From positions 1-64,000 of the forward strand of contig NZ_KB895345.1 in assembly GCF_000374805.1 (NCBI RefSeq): a stretch of DNA of 64,000 nucleotides, given 5' to 3'. Both the position numbers and the translations under genes were made by a program. Positions 18,188 to 26,939 of this stretch are shown piece after piece (positions within the stretch are counted from its first letter, which is position 1; each line of letters begins with the position of its first letter). The notes under the pieces were generated by a model. The model saw only the letters and a list, made by a program, of their open reading frames with translations, did no database searches and was not told the DNA's origin. The stretch is from Chitiniphilus shinanonensis DSM 23277. GTDB taxonomy: Bacteria > Pseudomonadota > Gammaproteobacteria > Burkholderiales > Chitinibacteraceae.

Positions 18188-19069
18188 ATGTTCAGCTCCC
18201 ATCGTGCAATCCGCATCGAGCGCGCCGTCGATCTGATCAACCAGCACTACAGCAATGACCTCACGCTGGATGAAGTGGCCGCACAAGCCTGCTACTCGAA
18301 CTGGCATTTCGTCCGCGCCTTCGAGGCCGAGATCGGTGAATCGCCATTCGACTTGCTGCGCAAGCGCAGGCTGTATGCGGCGGCGTACCGTCTGCTGTCC
18401 AACGCGCGTGTCTCGATATCCGAACTGTCCACCCGTTGCGGCTTCCAGTATGCGAGCTCGTTTTCCAAGGCGTTTCGCCGGCAGTTCGGCATGACGGCAC
18501 GCGACTGGCGCGAGGGAGAGTGGCAGCACTGGGTGAGCGAACAGCCCTGGCATGCCGCGACGCGAAGCCAGCCGGCGCACGACACCCTGCTGGAGCACGA
18601 TCCCGACCAGGTCCGCATCGTGGATCCACAGAGTTTTTCCATCCAGACCGTTCCGCCGCAGCCGGTGGTCTACCGGCGCCTGCGCGGGGTATGGGGCGAC
18701 TGTCTGAATCAGACCGCGCACCACACATTGCGCGAGTCGCCGGTACCGTTGCCGGTGTTCTACGGCGCGCGCCAGGATCTGCTGCACCTGCGCGGCCCGG
18801 CCGAGTCGTGCTACGACGTATGCGTGCCGGTAGCAACCGACTACGCGGTGCCGCCGACCATGGGGCGCTCGACATTGTTCGGCGGCCTGTACGCGGTGCG
18901 GCGCCTGCAATTGCACGAGCCCTACCTGAGCTGGCGCAGCGTGCTCGCCAGTTGGCCGCGCCAGGCGCGCTACGTGTTCGACCCGCGCCGGCCGATGGTC
19001 GAAGGCTACGGCTGGCAGGGCGACTACCTGTGCTGCACCACGCTCTACCTGCCATTGGCCCTGCGCTGA
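18188..19069 (+). CDS. AraC-family regulator with GyrI-like effector domain (copy 2)
   Basis: A 293-aa paralogue of the preceding regulator, with the same start MFSSHRAIRIERAVDLINQ at 18188. The double helix-turn-helix (VAAQACYSNWHFVRAFEAE, LSTRCGFQYASSFSKAFRRQ) is highly conserved between the copies, as is the effector-domain signature DLLHLRGPAESCYDVCVP. The linker (about residues 105-140) and the last 60 residues differ most. This copy is noticeably more GC-rich than copy 1. The conserved recognition helices suggest overlapping DNA targets, while the effector domains may have diverged. The target genes are not known; the divergent kinase and the upstream porin and RND genes are nearest. 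Confidence 0.88.
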   Translation: MFSSHRAIRIERAVDLINQHYSNDLTLDEVAAQACYSNWHFVRAFEAEIGESPFDLLRKRRLYAAAYRLLSNARVSISELSTRCGFQYASSFSKAFRRQFGMTARDWREGEWQHWVSEQPWHAATRSQPAHDTLLEHDPDQVRIVDPQSFSIQTVPPQPVVYRRLRGVWGDCLNQTAHHTLRESPVPLPVFYGARQDLLHLRGPAESCYDVCVPVATDYAVPPTMGRSTLFGGLYAVRRLQLHEPYLSWRSVLASWPRQARYVFDPRRPMVEGYGWQGDYLCCTTLYLPLALR

Positions 19070-19117
19070 ACCTGCCCTGGGCGGATCGGAGCCCCCTTTC
19101 GCTGGCGCGTCGATCGG

Positions 19118-20869
19118 CTAGTCGGCCACCCGCAGCGGCACCGCGCTGACGCGCGCCAATAACGCGTCCAGGCGATCCTGTTTCAGCGGCTTTTCCAGGA
19201 AATCGTCGATTCCCGCCTGGAAACACGCTTCACGGTCGGCTTCCAGCGCGTTGGCCGACAGCACCACGATGGCCTGGCGCGGCCGGCCGTTGGCGGCCTC
19301 GAACGCGCGGATCAGCCGGCTGGCCTCGATACCGCCCAGCTCGGGCATCTGCAAGTCCATCAGGATCAGGTCGAACGAACTCGCCTCGCAGGCGTGCACC
19401 GCCTCCAGGCCGTTGCCGACGCTGGTCACCGTGTGCCCGCCCAGCGCCAGGAACCGTTCCGCCACCAGCCGGTTGATCGGGTTGTCCTCGGCCAGCAGCA
19501 CCTGCAACCGTCGCGTAGGCTCGTCGGGCACGTCGGCCGGTTCCAGCTCGGCGAAGAAGCGGAACACGCTGCCACCACCGGGGTTGTCCTCCACCCAGAT
19601 CCGACCGTGCATCAGCGCCACCAGCCGGGCAACGATGGACAGCCCCAGCCCGGTGCCACCGAACTGGCGCGTGATCGAGCTGTTACCCTGGGCGAAGGCT
19701 TCGAAGATGTGTTCGCGCAGGTGGCGCGGCACGCCGATGCCGCTGTCGCGCACCTCGGCCTGCAGCAGGTAGCGCCCGTCGCGCTGGCGCACCGTGGCGA
19801 TGTGGGCGCGCACGCTGCCATGTTCGGTGAACTTGAGCGCGTTGCCGATCAGGTTGACGAACACCTGCTTGAGCCGGGTGGCATCGCCGGTCAGGCGCTC
19901 GGGCATCCCGTCGGCCAGCGTGGCGTCGAACGTCAGGCCGCGGGCCTGCGCCAGCGGCGCGAACATGCGGGTCAGGTCGTGCATCAGCTCCCGGGGCGAG
20001 AACGGCGCCGGATCCAGCTCGAAGCGCCCGGCCTCGATCTTGGAGAAATCGAGCACGTCGTTCACCAGCGTCAGCAGCGAGTCGGCCGAACCGCGCAGCA
20101 CTTCCACCTGCTCGCGCGATTCGGCGTCCAGCGGATGGCGGGCCAGCAATTGCGCCATGCCCAGGATGCCGTTCATCGGGGTGCGGATCTCGTGGCTGAT
20201 GTTGGCGAGGAACTCGCCCTTGGCGTGATTGGCCGCCTCGGCCTGCAACTTGGCCTGGCCCAGGTCGGCCAGCAGGCGCGATTTCTCGGAGTCGAGCGCG
20301 ATGGTCTCGGTCAGCACCTCGTTGTAGTAGCTGGCACTCTTGAGCACGGCATAGAGGAACAGCACGCACATCATGCCGAACAGGTAGCCGACCATGGTGC
20401 CCTCGGCCAGCGCCAGGATGGCGATCGGCATCACCAGCATCAGCGCGAAACCCACCAGCGCCGGCAGCACCGGCGCCAGGATCGGCACCGCGCCCGCCAC
20501 CATCCCCGAGTAGACGAAGGCGATGAAATAGCGCACCACCTCGGGTGAGCCGTACATGAAATAGAAGCCGCCCCCGCCCCACCACAAGCCGGCGAACAGC
20601 GTGCCGATCAGGTAGCGTCGGCGCCACTGCGGCGCGTCGGTGGGGGTATCGCCCTGATGGGCGAAGCGCTGCGCCATCACGAAACGGTAGCCGGCAATCA
20701 CCGCCACCACCGCCCACCACACCACCACCCCCAGCCGAGGGCGCGCCCACCACACGGCGCAGCCGAGCAAGGTGGCGTTGACGATGGTCGCGGCCTGGCC
20801 CAGCGCGGCGTTGCGGTACAGCAGGCGCGTGGTGTACAGCACGACTTGAGGATCTTGGTGCAGGCTCAT
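19118..20869 (-). CDS. hybrid sensor histidine kinase/response regulator
   Basis: A 583-aa protein starting [20 protein letters not shown] at 20869; the longer open frame to 21046 reads through unrelated sequence. Residues about 25-195 hold six or so transmembrane helices with little periplasmic sequence, an integral membrane sensor. A short coiled coil leads to HisKA with the phospho-His in [15 protein letters not shown] (about residue 225). HATPase_c follows ([26 protein letters not shown]), then a C-terminal receiver domain with the phospho-Asp in [13 protein letters not shown] (about residue 504). No HPt domain or output regulator is encoded beside it, so its partner lies elsewhere. It is divergent from the copper operon, which may or may not be meaningful. 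Confidence 0.92.
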   Translation of the reverse strand: MSLHQDPQVVLYTTRLLYRNAALGQAATIVNATLLGCAVWWARPRLGVVVWWAVVAVIAGYRFVMAQRFAHQGDTPTDAPQWRRRYLIGTLFAGLWWGGGGFYFMYGSPEVVRYFIAFVYSGMVAGAVPILAPVLPALVGFALMLVMPIAILALAEGTMVGYLFGMMCVLFLYAVLKSASYYNEVLTETIALDSEKSRLLADLGQAKLQAEAANHAKGEFLANISHEIRTPMNGILGMAQLLARHPLDAESREQVEVLRGSADSLLTLVNDVLDFSKIEAGRFELDPAPFSPRELMHDLTRMFAPLAQARGLTFDATLADGMPERLTGDATRLKQVFVNLIGNALKFTEHGSVRAHIATVRQRDGRYLLQAEVRDSGIGVPRHLREHIFEAFAQGNSSITRQFGGTGLGLSIVARLVALMHGRIWVEDNPGGGSVFRFFAELEPADVPDEPTRRLQVLLAEDNPINRLVAERFLALGGHTVTSVGNGLEAVHACEASSFDLILMDLQMPELGGIEASRLIRAFEAANGRPRQAIVVLSANALEADREACFQAGIDDFLEKPLKQDRLDALLARVSAVPLRVAD

Positions 20870-21076
20870 GGGCCGCCATCCTAGAAGAGGATTGCCGGGG
20901 CTGCCAGAGGCGGCGGCGAGACCGGTCCAGGCGTGTCGCCCCAAGTATAGCGACGGCGGCCGGTGATGACCGCTGCGCCGGTGGCCACTTCCAATCGTAG
21001 GGTGAAACGCTTTATCTTCTCGTTTCCGCAGCGGTGGTCGCTGCAACTTTTTCGAAGGCTCCGGCTCCCAATCGCC

Positions 21077-21439
21077 ATGCTTGCCTGTCGTCGCTGGTTT
21101 CTGTTGCTGCTGATCGCGCTATTGCCCATCCAGGGCATGGCGGCGTTCGCCATGCCCTGGCGCGACGGCGGCACGCCCGCGCCGCAGGCCCAGGCCACGA
21201 CGACGCATTGCGACACCGGCGCGGCAACCGACCCCGACGCGAAGCACGCCGCAGGCGCCAAGCAGGCGCCCAACCACGGCAGCTGTCTCGACTGCGGCCA
21301 TTGCGCCGCGTGCTTCCCGCCGCTGGTGGCCATGCCGCCGGCGCATCCGCCCACCCCGGGCATGCCGCCGCTGCCCCAGGCCCAGCGCCTGACCTCGGCC
21401 GACCCCGGCTCACCGTTCCGTCCCCCGATCTCGCTGTAG
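21077..21439 (+). CDS. small exported Cys/His-rich protein, likely metal-binding
   Basis: A 120-aa protein if started at 21077 ([20 protein letters not shown]), which puts a signal peptide at the N-terminus; an upstream Met at 20963 is in frame but gives an unlikely 38-residue leader. No strong ribosome-binding site supports either. The mature part is rich in Pro, Ala and Gln, with a central motif [14 protein letters not shown] that could bind copper or zinc. The last 40 residues are Pro-rich and low in complexity. It is first in the copper block, 60 bases ahead of the TolC-like gene, and resembles the small DUF2946-type proteins often found in such operons; I cannot confirm the family. Confidence 0.6.
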   Translation: MLACRRWFLLLLIALLPIQGMAAFAMPWRDGGTPAPQAQATTTHCDTGAATDPDAKHAAGAKQAPNHGSCLDCGHCAACFPPLVAMPPAHPPTPGMPPLPQAQRLTSADPGSPFRPPISL

Positions 21440-21499
21440 ACCGCGTTTCCCGCGGGCCACCTGCGTGGCTCGCGCACGTCTGTCCACAGGAGATCCATC

Positions 21500-22702
21500 A
21501 TGCATTCCGTACCCCATCCACGGCCGTGGCTGGCCGTGTGGCTGCTCGCGGCGGCGTTGACGCCCGCCGTGGCCGCCCCGACCTGGCCGCCCGGCTTCGC
21601 CGGCCGCACCGAGGCCGCAGCCCCGGCCATCGCCGCGCAAGCGCTGACGCTCGACGCCGCCCTGCGGCGCGGGCTGGTCGGCGACGCCACCCTCTATCCG
21701 CTGTATCGCGCCCATGACATCGCGCCCGACGCCCTCGGCGACGCCCTGGCCCGCCTGCCCGAACCGCTGGTTTTGCGACGCGATGTGCTCGGCGCCTCGA
21801 CACTGGGCGCCTCGGCGGCCTTCGAACAACGCCTGATCGATGCCGCACGCCAGATCAAGCTGGACTGGCTGGCGCTGGCTCAAGCCGAGCACGCCGTCGC
21901 CCATCGCCGCGCCGCGGCGGAAGCCGGACGCGCCGCGCGCCTGCTGGCCGAGGCGCAACAGGCAGCGGGCAATCTGTCGGTCCTGGCCGCCAACGCCACC
22001 TTGCGCGACGCCGTCGAGGCGGAAGAAGCACTCGCCGAGGCCGAAATCGCGCTGGCCGATGCGCAGGACGCGCTGGCAGCGCGGCTGGGCCTGCCGCTGG
22101 GCGCCCAGCCGTCCACCAGCGGGTTGCCGGCGCTGCCGGATCGTCCCGACTGGTTGCAGCCCGGCGCCATCGCGGCCTGGGCCGAAACCCACGATCCCGC
22201 GCTACGCCGCGCCGAGCATGCCGCCGCCCAGGCCGCCGGCCGCAGCGCGCCAGTGACGCCGCGCCCGGTGAAGCTGCCGCTGCTGGCCCATCCGCTGGCG
22301 GGCGCCGACGACGCCGGCCGATTGAGTGGCCTCGACGATGATTGGCTGGAGGCTGCCGACGCCGCGCAGGCCAGCCGCCGCGCCATCGCCGGCGCCGCCC
22401 GGCATGTCGAACAGTCCTGGCTGACGGCGCAGCGCATGCAGGAATCCCGTCGCCTGGCGGCCCAGCGCAGCGACGAAGCGCTCAAGCACTACAACGGCAT
22501 GCTGCTCGGCATCTACGAGTTGCTCGACGCCAAGCGCGACGCGGTGCAGGCCGAACACGACGCCGACGACGCGCTCGGTCGGTTCTGGGGTGCGGCGTTC
22601 CAGTTGGAAGCCGCCCTGGGCGGCGAGTTGCCGGGCGCCTGGCCCGTCACCATCGCACCGGCCTCCCCTTCCGCCAACCCGCATCCGGAGCACGCGCGAT
22701 GA
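21500..22702 (+). CDS. TolC-family outer-membrane protein of the copper block
   Basis: A 400-aa exported protein (signal peptide to about residue 25, ending AVAA) made mostly of long Ala-rich helices. The two halves, for example IKLDWLALAQAEHAVAHRRA and YNGMLLGIYELLDAKRDAV, correspond to the TolC helical hairpins; the second is typical of TolC homologues encoded beside multicopper oxidases. By family it forms a trimeric channel-tunnel. It is shorter than E. coli TolC and no dedicated RND or adaptor gene is in this operon, so either it pairs with a pump elsewhere or it has a structural role. Its stop overlaps the oxidase start as ATGA. Confidence 0.82.
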   Translation: MHSVPHPRPWLAVWLLAAALTPAVAAPTWPPGFAGRTEAAAPAIAAQALTLDAALRRGLVGDATLYPLYRAHDIAPDALGDALARLPEPLVLRRDVLGASTLGASAAFEQRLIDAARQIKLDWLALAQAEHAVAHRRAAAEAGRAARLLAEAQQAAGNLSVLAANATLRDAVEAEEALAEAEIALADAQDALAARLGLPLGAQPSTSGLPALPDRPDWLQPGAIAAWAETHDPALRRAEHAAAQAAGRSAPVTPRPVKLPLLAHPLAGADDAGRLSGLDDDWLEAADAAQASRRAIAGAARHVEQSWLTAQRMQESRRLAAQRSDEALKHYNGMLLGIYELLDAKRDAVQAEHDADDALGRFWGAAFQLEAALGGELPGAWPVTIAPASPSANPHPEHAR

Positions 22703-23991
22703 ACCGTCGACATTTCCTCGCCGGCAGCGCCGGCGCACTGGCCGGGCTGACCCTGCCCGCCGCCCTGGCCACGACGGCCCCCGCCGCCGCCACCTTGCCG
22801 CGCGCCCTGGCGGGCCAGACCGGCGTGACCACGCTCAACGGCCGCAGCCTGGGCTATCGCATGCGCGACGGGGTGAAGGAATTCCACCTGATCGCCGAGC
22901 CGGTGCGCCAGGAGGTGGCGCCGGGCATGGTGGCGCAGTTCTGGGGCTACAACGGCGGCAGCCCCGGCCCCACCATCGAAGCGGTGGAAGGCGACCGGGT
23001 GCGCATCTTCGTCACCAACCGCCTGCCCGAGCACACCACCATCCACTGGCACGGCCTGCTGCTGCCGGCCGGCATGGATGGCGTGGGCGGGCTGACCCAG
23101 CCGCAGATCAAGCCGGGCGAGACTTACGTCTACGAGTTCACGCTCACCCGCGCCGGCACCTTCATGTATCACCCCCACGCCGACGAAATGGTGCAGATGG
23201 CGCAGGGCATGATGGGCATGTTCATCGTCCACCCGCGCCAGAAGGGCCTGCGCGCGGTGGACCGCGACTACCTGCTGATGCTGGCCAGCTACAAGATCGA
23301 CCCCGGCACTCTGCGCCCCGACGCCAGCGAAATGCTGGACTTCAACCTGTGGACCTTCAACAGCCGCACCTTCCCGGCCATCCAGAACATGGTGGCGCGC
23401 ACCGGGGAGCGGGTGCGCATCCGTGTGGCCAACCTGACCATGACCAATCACCCGATCCATCTGCACGGCGTGCACTTCAAGGTGACCGGCACCGACGGCG
23501 GCTGGATTCCGGCGGCGGCGCAGTGGCCGGAGGTGACGGCGGACGTGGCGGTGGGGCAGATCCGCGTGATCGAGTTCATCGCCGACGCGCCTGGCGACTG
23601 GGCGTTCCACTGCCACAAGTCGCACCACACCATGGGCCCGATGGGTCACGGCCTGCCCAACCTGCTGGGCGTGGACCAGCGGGCCGCCACCCAGCGCATC
23701 GAGCGCCTGTTCCCCGGCCAGCATTACATGGCGATGGGCAGCGAGGGCATGGCCGAGATGCAGGACATGGCGGCAATGGGCGACATGATGCCGCTGCCCG
23801 CCAACACCCTGCCGATGATGACCGGAGAAGGCCCGTTCGGTCCCATCGAAATGGGCGGCATGTTCACGCTGCTGAAAGTGCGTGACGACCTGGCGCCGGG
23901 TGACTACCGCGACCCCGGCTGGTATCGCCATCCGCCCGGCACCGTGGCGCATCCCGCCACCGGCAACGATTTCGAAACCCTTCCCCGTTGA
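22699..23991 (+). CDS. Tat-exported multicopper oxidase
   Basis: A 430-aa protein with a twin-arginine signal (MNRRHFLAGSAGALAGL). Copper-ligand motifs appear in order: TIHWHG (His116, His118), YHPH (His158, His160), HPIHLHGVHF (about 250-257) and FHCHKSHHTMGPMG (about 301-314). These make the type 1 and trinuclear type 2/3 sites of laccase-like oxidases. A Met-rich C-terminal stretch (about 340-375) resembles the Cu(I)-collecting segments of CueO/CopA-type enzymes. Likely role: oxidising periplasmic Cu(I) to the less toxic Cu(II). It is translationally coupled to the TolC-like gene. Confidence 0.92.
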   Translation: MNRRHFLAGSAGALAGLTLPAALATTAPAAATLPRALAGQTGVTTLNGRSLGYRMRDGVKEFHLIAEPVRQEVAPGMVAQFWGYNGGSPGPTIEAVEGDRVRIFVTNRLPEHTTIHWHGLLLPAGMDGVGGLTQPQIKPGETYVYEFTLTRAGTFMYHPHADEMVQMAQGMMGMFIVHPRQKGLRAVDRDYLLMLASYKIDPGTLRPDASEMLDFNLWTFNSRTFPAIQNMVARTGERVRIRVANLTMTNHPIHLHGVHFKVTGTDGGWIPAAAQWPEVTADVAVGQIRVIEFIADAPGDWAFHCHKSHHTMGPMGHGLPNLLGVDQRAATQRIERLFPGQHYMAMGSEGMAEMQDMAAMGDMMPLPANTLPMMTGEGPFGPIEMGGMFTLLKVRDDLAPGDYRDPGWYRHPPGTVAHPATGNDFETLPR

Positions 23992-24026
23992 TAACCCACC
24001 CAATCCATCCGACAAGGAGCAACACC

Positions 24027-24518
24027 ATGAAACAACTGACCATTGCCGCACTGTGCGCACTGTCGCTGAACTTCGCCTTCGCCGCTGGCGAGCATGACCA
24101 CGGCGACCACGGTGCCGCCAAGCAGTACGCCTTCGGCAGCCCGGGCCAGGACAGCGCGGTCAGCCGCACCGTGAAGGTCAGCGCGGGCGACGACATGAAG
24201 TTCAGCTACACCCCGCCGCTCAAGACCATCAAGCAGGGCGAAACCATCCGCTTCGTCATCACCAACACCGGCAAGCTGGCGCACGAGTTCTCGGTCGGCG
24301 ACGCCGCCAGCCAGCGCGCCCACGCGCTGATGATGAAGAAGATGCCCGACATGAAGCATGCCGATGATCCCAGCGCGGTTTCGCTGGCGCCGGGCGAAAC
24401 CCGGCAATTGGTGTGGCGCTTCGACAAGGCCATGAGCGGCGACGTGATCTTCGCCTGCCAGGTGCCCGGCCATTACGATGCGGGCATGAAGACCAATGTT
24501 CCGCTCGCCACCAAGTGA
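24027..24518 (+). CDS. cupredoxin (plastocyanin/azurin-like) periplasmic protein
   Basis: A 163-aa protein started at 24027 after an AAGGAG ribosome-binding site. A 19-residue signal peptide is followed by a His-rich mature end (EHDHGDHG). The type 1 copper ligands are visible: His86 in KLAHEFSVG, then Cys144, His149 and Met154 in FACQVPGHYDAGM, the C-x4-H-x4-M spacing of blue copper proteins. It probably carries electrons or copper for the adjacent oxidase. A Met/His-rich insertion (about 98-111, LMMKKMPDMKH) may add a second metal site. Confidence 0.92.
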   Translation: MKQLTIAALCALSLNFAFAAGEHDHGDHGAAKQYAFGSPGQDSAVSRTVKVSAGDDMKFSYTPPLKTIKQGETIRFVITNTGKLAHEFSVGDAASQRAHALMMKKMPDMKHADDPSAVSLAPGETRQLVWRFDKAMSGDVIFACQVPGHYDAGMKTNVPLATK

Positions 24519-24528
24519 GGAATCCCCC

Positions 24529-24945
24529 ATGAACAAGATGCTGATCCTGGGCCTGCTGCTAGCCAGTTCGCTGGCGCAGGCCGCGCCCGCCCAGTTGTTC
24601 AAGAGCGCCAGTTGCGGCTGCTGCGCCGATTACGTCACCTATCTGAACGCCAACGGCATCCGCCCGCAGGTGGAGAACCGCGACGACATGGACGCGATCA
24701 AGCGCCGCTATGGCAGCGATGGCGCGGCCAGCTGCCACACGCTGGTGATCTCGGGCTACACCGTCGAAGGCCATGTGCCGGTGGCGGCGATCCGCAAGCT
24801 GCTGAAGGAAAAGCCGGCGATCCGCGGCATCGCCGTGCCGGGCATGCCGGCCGATTCGCCGGGCATGGGCCGCCACACGCCGGGCACCTTGCCGGTCATG
24901 GCGATTGCACGCGACGGTGCCATCAAGGACTGGGGAAAGTTTTAA
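24529..24945 (+). CDS. DUF411 metal-binding protein
   Basis: A 138-aa exported protein (signal peptide about 1-19). The DUF411 signature is present: KSASCGCCADYVTYL with Cys29, Cys31 and Cys32, then ASCHTLVISGYTVEGHVP (Cys69, His70, His82), and the motif AVPGMPADSPGM. Members sit in copper and silver resistance operons and are thought to bind metal in the periplasm; the mechanism is not established. It is last in the operon, 11 bases after the cupredoxin gene. Confidence 0.9.
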   Translation: MNKMLILGLLLASSLAQAAPAQLFKSASCGCCADYVTYLNANGIRPQVENRDDMDAIKRRYGSDGAASCHTLVISGYTVEGHVPVAAIRKLLKEKPAIRGIAVPGMPADSPGMGRHTPGTLPVMAIARDGAIKDWGKF

Positions 24946-24970
24946 GGAAACCGGCCGGAGCGCCGACAGC

Positions 24971-25002
24971 AAAACGGCCGGGCAATGCGCCCGGCCGTTT
25001 TT
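24971..25002. terminator. bidirectional terminator, copper operon / mnmA
   Basis: Ten-base stem ACGGCCGGGC / GCCCGGCCGT with A4 on one side and T5 on the other. It serves the convergent copper operon (plus) and mnmA (minus). Confidence 0.85.
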
Positions 25003-25028
25003 GGCTCCTGCTCAAACAGGATCAGGCA

Positions 25029-26087
25029 TCACTGGATGATGCCGCCCCCGAGGCAGACTTCGTCCTGATACAGCACCATCGACTGCCCCGGCGTCACCGC
25101 CCATTGCGGCTCGTCGAAGGTCAGGCGCACGCCGTCGTCCAGGTATTCCAGCGTGCAGGCGGCGTCCTGCTGGCGATAGCGGGTCTTGGCGGTATAGCGT
25201 CCGGCCGGCGGCGCCTCGCCGGCGATCCACGAGCAATCCTTGGCGAGCAGCGTCGGCTTGAGCAGCAGCGGGTGATCGTGCCCCTGCACCACGATCAGCC
25301 GGTTCTGTTCGAGATCCTTGCCGGCGACGAACCACGGCAGGCCCTCGCCACCGATCCCCAGGCCCTGGCGCTGCCCCAGCGTGTAGTACATCAGGCCCAT
25401 GTGCTCGCCCTTGACCACGCCGTCGGGCGTGACCATCTCGCCCGGCACCTTGGGCAGGTAGCGGTTGAGGAACTCGCGGAACGGCCGCTCGCCGATGAAG
25501 CAAATGCCGGTGCTGTCCTTCTTGCGCGCGTTGGGCAGGCCAATGCGCTCGGCGATCTCGCGCACCTCGCTCTTGAGCAGGCCGCCCAGCGGGAATATCG
25601 CGCGGCTGACCTGTTCCTGGCTCAGGCGGTAGAGGAAGTAGGTCTGGTCCTTGGACACATCGCGCGCGCGGATCAACTGGGTACGGCCGTCCGGGCCGAC
25701 CCGGTTGCCGCAGTAGTGGCCGGTGGCCATCTTGGCGCCGCCCAATTCAATGGCGTAGTCGAGAAAACAGCGGAACTTGATCTCGCTGTTGCACAGGATG
25801 TCGGGATTGGGGGTACGCCCCGCCGAATACTCGGCCAGGAAGTACGAGAACACGCGGTCCTTGTATTGGGCCGCGAAGTTGATCAGCTCGATGTCGATGC
25901 CCAGCAGGTCGGCCACGGCGATGGCATCCATGCTGTCTTCCTTGATCGAGCAGTATTCGTCGTTGTTGTCGTCTTCCCAGTTCTGCATGAACACGCCATG
26001 CACTTCGAAGCCCTGTTCTTTCAGCAGGTGCGCGGTCACGCTGGAATCGACACCGCCGGACAGGCCGACCACGATCTTGTCGCTCAT
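25029..26087 (-). CDS. mnmA: tRNA-specific 2-thiouridylase
   Basis: A 352-aa enzyme that thiolates U34 of tRNA-Lys, -Glu and -Gln. The PP-loop [14 protein letters not shown] at residues 9-22 binds ATP; the catalytic cysteines are Cys99 ([10 protein letters not shown]) and Cys196 (STGICFIGE), and the signatures [10 protein letters not shown] and [12 protein letters not shown] are intact. Length is slightly under the E. coli 368 aa. It overlaps the upstream Nudix gene by 4 bases (ATGA), so both are made from one transcript. Confidence 0.96.
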   Translation of the reverse strand: MSDKIVVGLSGGVDSSVTAHLLKEQGFEVHGVFMQNWEDDNNDEYCSIKEDSMDAIAVADLLGIDIELINFAAQYKDRVFSYFLAEYSAGRTPNPDILCNSEIKFRCFLDYAIELGGAKMATGHYCGNRVGPDGRTQLIRARDVSKDQTYFLYRLSQEQVSRAIFPLGGLLKSEVREIAERIGLPNARKKDSTGICFIGERPFREFLNRYLPKVPGEMVTPDGVVKGEHMGLMYYTLGQRQGLGIGGEGLPWFVAGKDLEQNRLIVVQGHDHPLLLKPTLLAKDCSWIAGEAPPAGRYTAKTRYRQQDAACTLEYLDDGVRLTFDEPQWAVTPGQSMVLYQDEVCLGGGIIQ

Positions 26088-26551
26088 GCCGCGTCCCCGG
26101 GGCGTGTGTCGAGGTCGCGCAGCAGGTCGAGCGGATAGCGCCGGCCGGACAGGTAATCATCGATGCACGCCAGCAGCAGCGGGCTGCGGTGCTCGGCCGC
26201 GCGCGCCGCGATCTCGTCGCGCGTCAGCCAGACGGCGGCCTCGATGCCGTCGTCGAGCACGCGCTCCGGCGCATGGCCGATCACTTCACCGCTGAAGGTG
26301 AAACGCAGGTAGGTCAGCTCCGGGCGCTCGGGCGGGCTCCACTGGTATACGCCGACCAGCGCATCCGGCCGGATGTGGTGGGCGGTCTCCTCCAGCGTCT
26401 CGCGCACGCAGGCCGCGACGATGGATTCACCGTGTTCGATATGCCCGGCAGGCTGGTTCAGTTTGCGCTGACCGAGGATGCGCTCCTCGACCAGCAGGAA
26501 TCGGCCATCGCGCTCGATGACGGCGGCGACGGTGGCATTGGGCTTCCACAT
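26084..26551 (-). CDS. nudJ: Nudix hydrolase, NudJ-like phosphatase
   Basis: A 155-aa Nudix protein. The Nudix box [20 protein letters not shown] is complete (G-x5-E-x7-REUxEE) at about residues 36-55. The N-terminus [20 protein letters not shown] and the downstream [16 protein letters not shown] match NudJ, which in E. coli hydrolyses thiamine pyrophosphate derivatives and nucleoside di- and triphosphates. NudJ is also beside mnmA in many proteobacteria, which supports the name. It is the first gene of this two-gene unit. Confidence 0.9.
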   Translation of the reverse strand: MWKPNATVAAVIERDGRFLLVEERILGQRKLNQPAGHIEHGESIVAACVRETLEETAHHIRPDALVGVYQWSPPERPELTYLRFTFSGEVIGHAPERVLDDGIEAAVWLTRDEIAARAAEHRSPLLLACIDDYLSGRRYPLDLLRDLDTRPGDAA

Positions 26552-26611
26552 GGGGCGATGCTTCTGAAAACAAAGGGCTTATTGTACCCGAGCGCCCCCG
26601 CGCATCGCCCG

Positions 26612-26644
26612 CCAAAAAAGCAACGGGCGGGTTACCCCGCCCGT
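26612..26644 (-). terminator. terminator after small Lys-rich gene
   Basis: Stem ACGGGCGGG / CCCGCCCGT with a 4-base loop; on the minus strand it is followed by TGCTTTTTT. It begins 18 bases after the small gene and confirms that gene as a separate transcript. Confidence 0.85.
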
Positions 26645-26661
26645 CTGCCGTGTCCGTGCCG

Positions 26662-26865
26662 TTATTGCTTGGCGGTGTCTTCGGCTTTCTTCTGTTCGGC
26701 GCTGGCCTTTTTCTTGGCCTTCTTCTGCGCAGCCTTCTTTTGCTGGTCTGCCTGCTTGGCCTTGTATTCCTGGACCGTCTTGCCGTCCGCTTCGGCCGGC
26801 GCTTCACTGGCCAGAACGTGGCCGGCAAAGCCGAAAGCGATCAATGTCATCAGCAGTTTCTTCAT
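26662..26865 (-). CDS. small exported Lys/Ala/Gln-rich protein of unknown function
   Basis: A 67-aa protein. The ATG at 26865 is preceded by AGGAG at good spacing, and a terminator follows, so the gene looks real. Residues 1-19 form a signal peptide (MKKLLMTLIAFGFAGHVLA). The mature 48 residues are highly charged, with runs of Lys, Ala, Gln and Glu and a likely single amphipathic helix; no Cys and no known domain. Similar short Lys/Ala-rich exported proteins exist in other betaproteobacteria, without known function. Low complexity makes homology searches unreliable. Confidence 0.7.
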   Translation of the reverse strand: MKKLLMTLIAFGFAGHVLASEAPAEADGKTVQEYKAKQADQQKKAAQKKAKKKASAEQKKAEDTAKQ

Positions 26866-26939
26866 TTCTGACCACTCCTACAGGGTTAAAAGCAAATTTA
26901 GCGTAGGAAAGCGTAGGGAAACTGCAAATTAAAGATTAT

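Noticed and set aside
20870-21046. N-terminal extension of the hybrid kinase
   Set aside because: 59 low-complexity residues with no homology; the Met at 20869 directly precedes the membrane domain.
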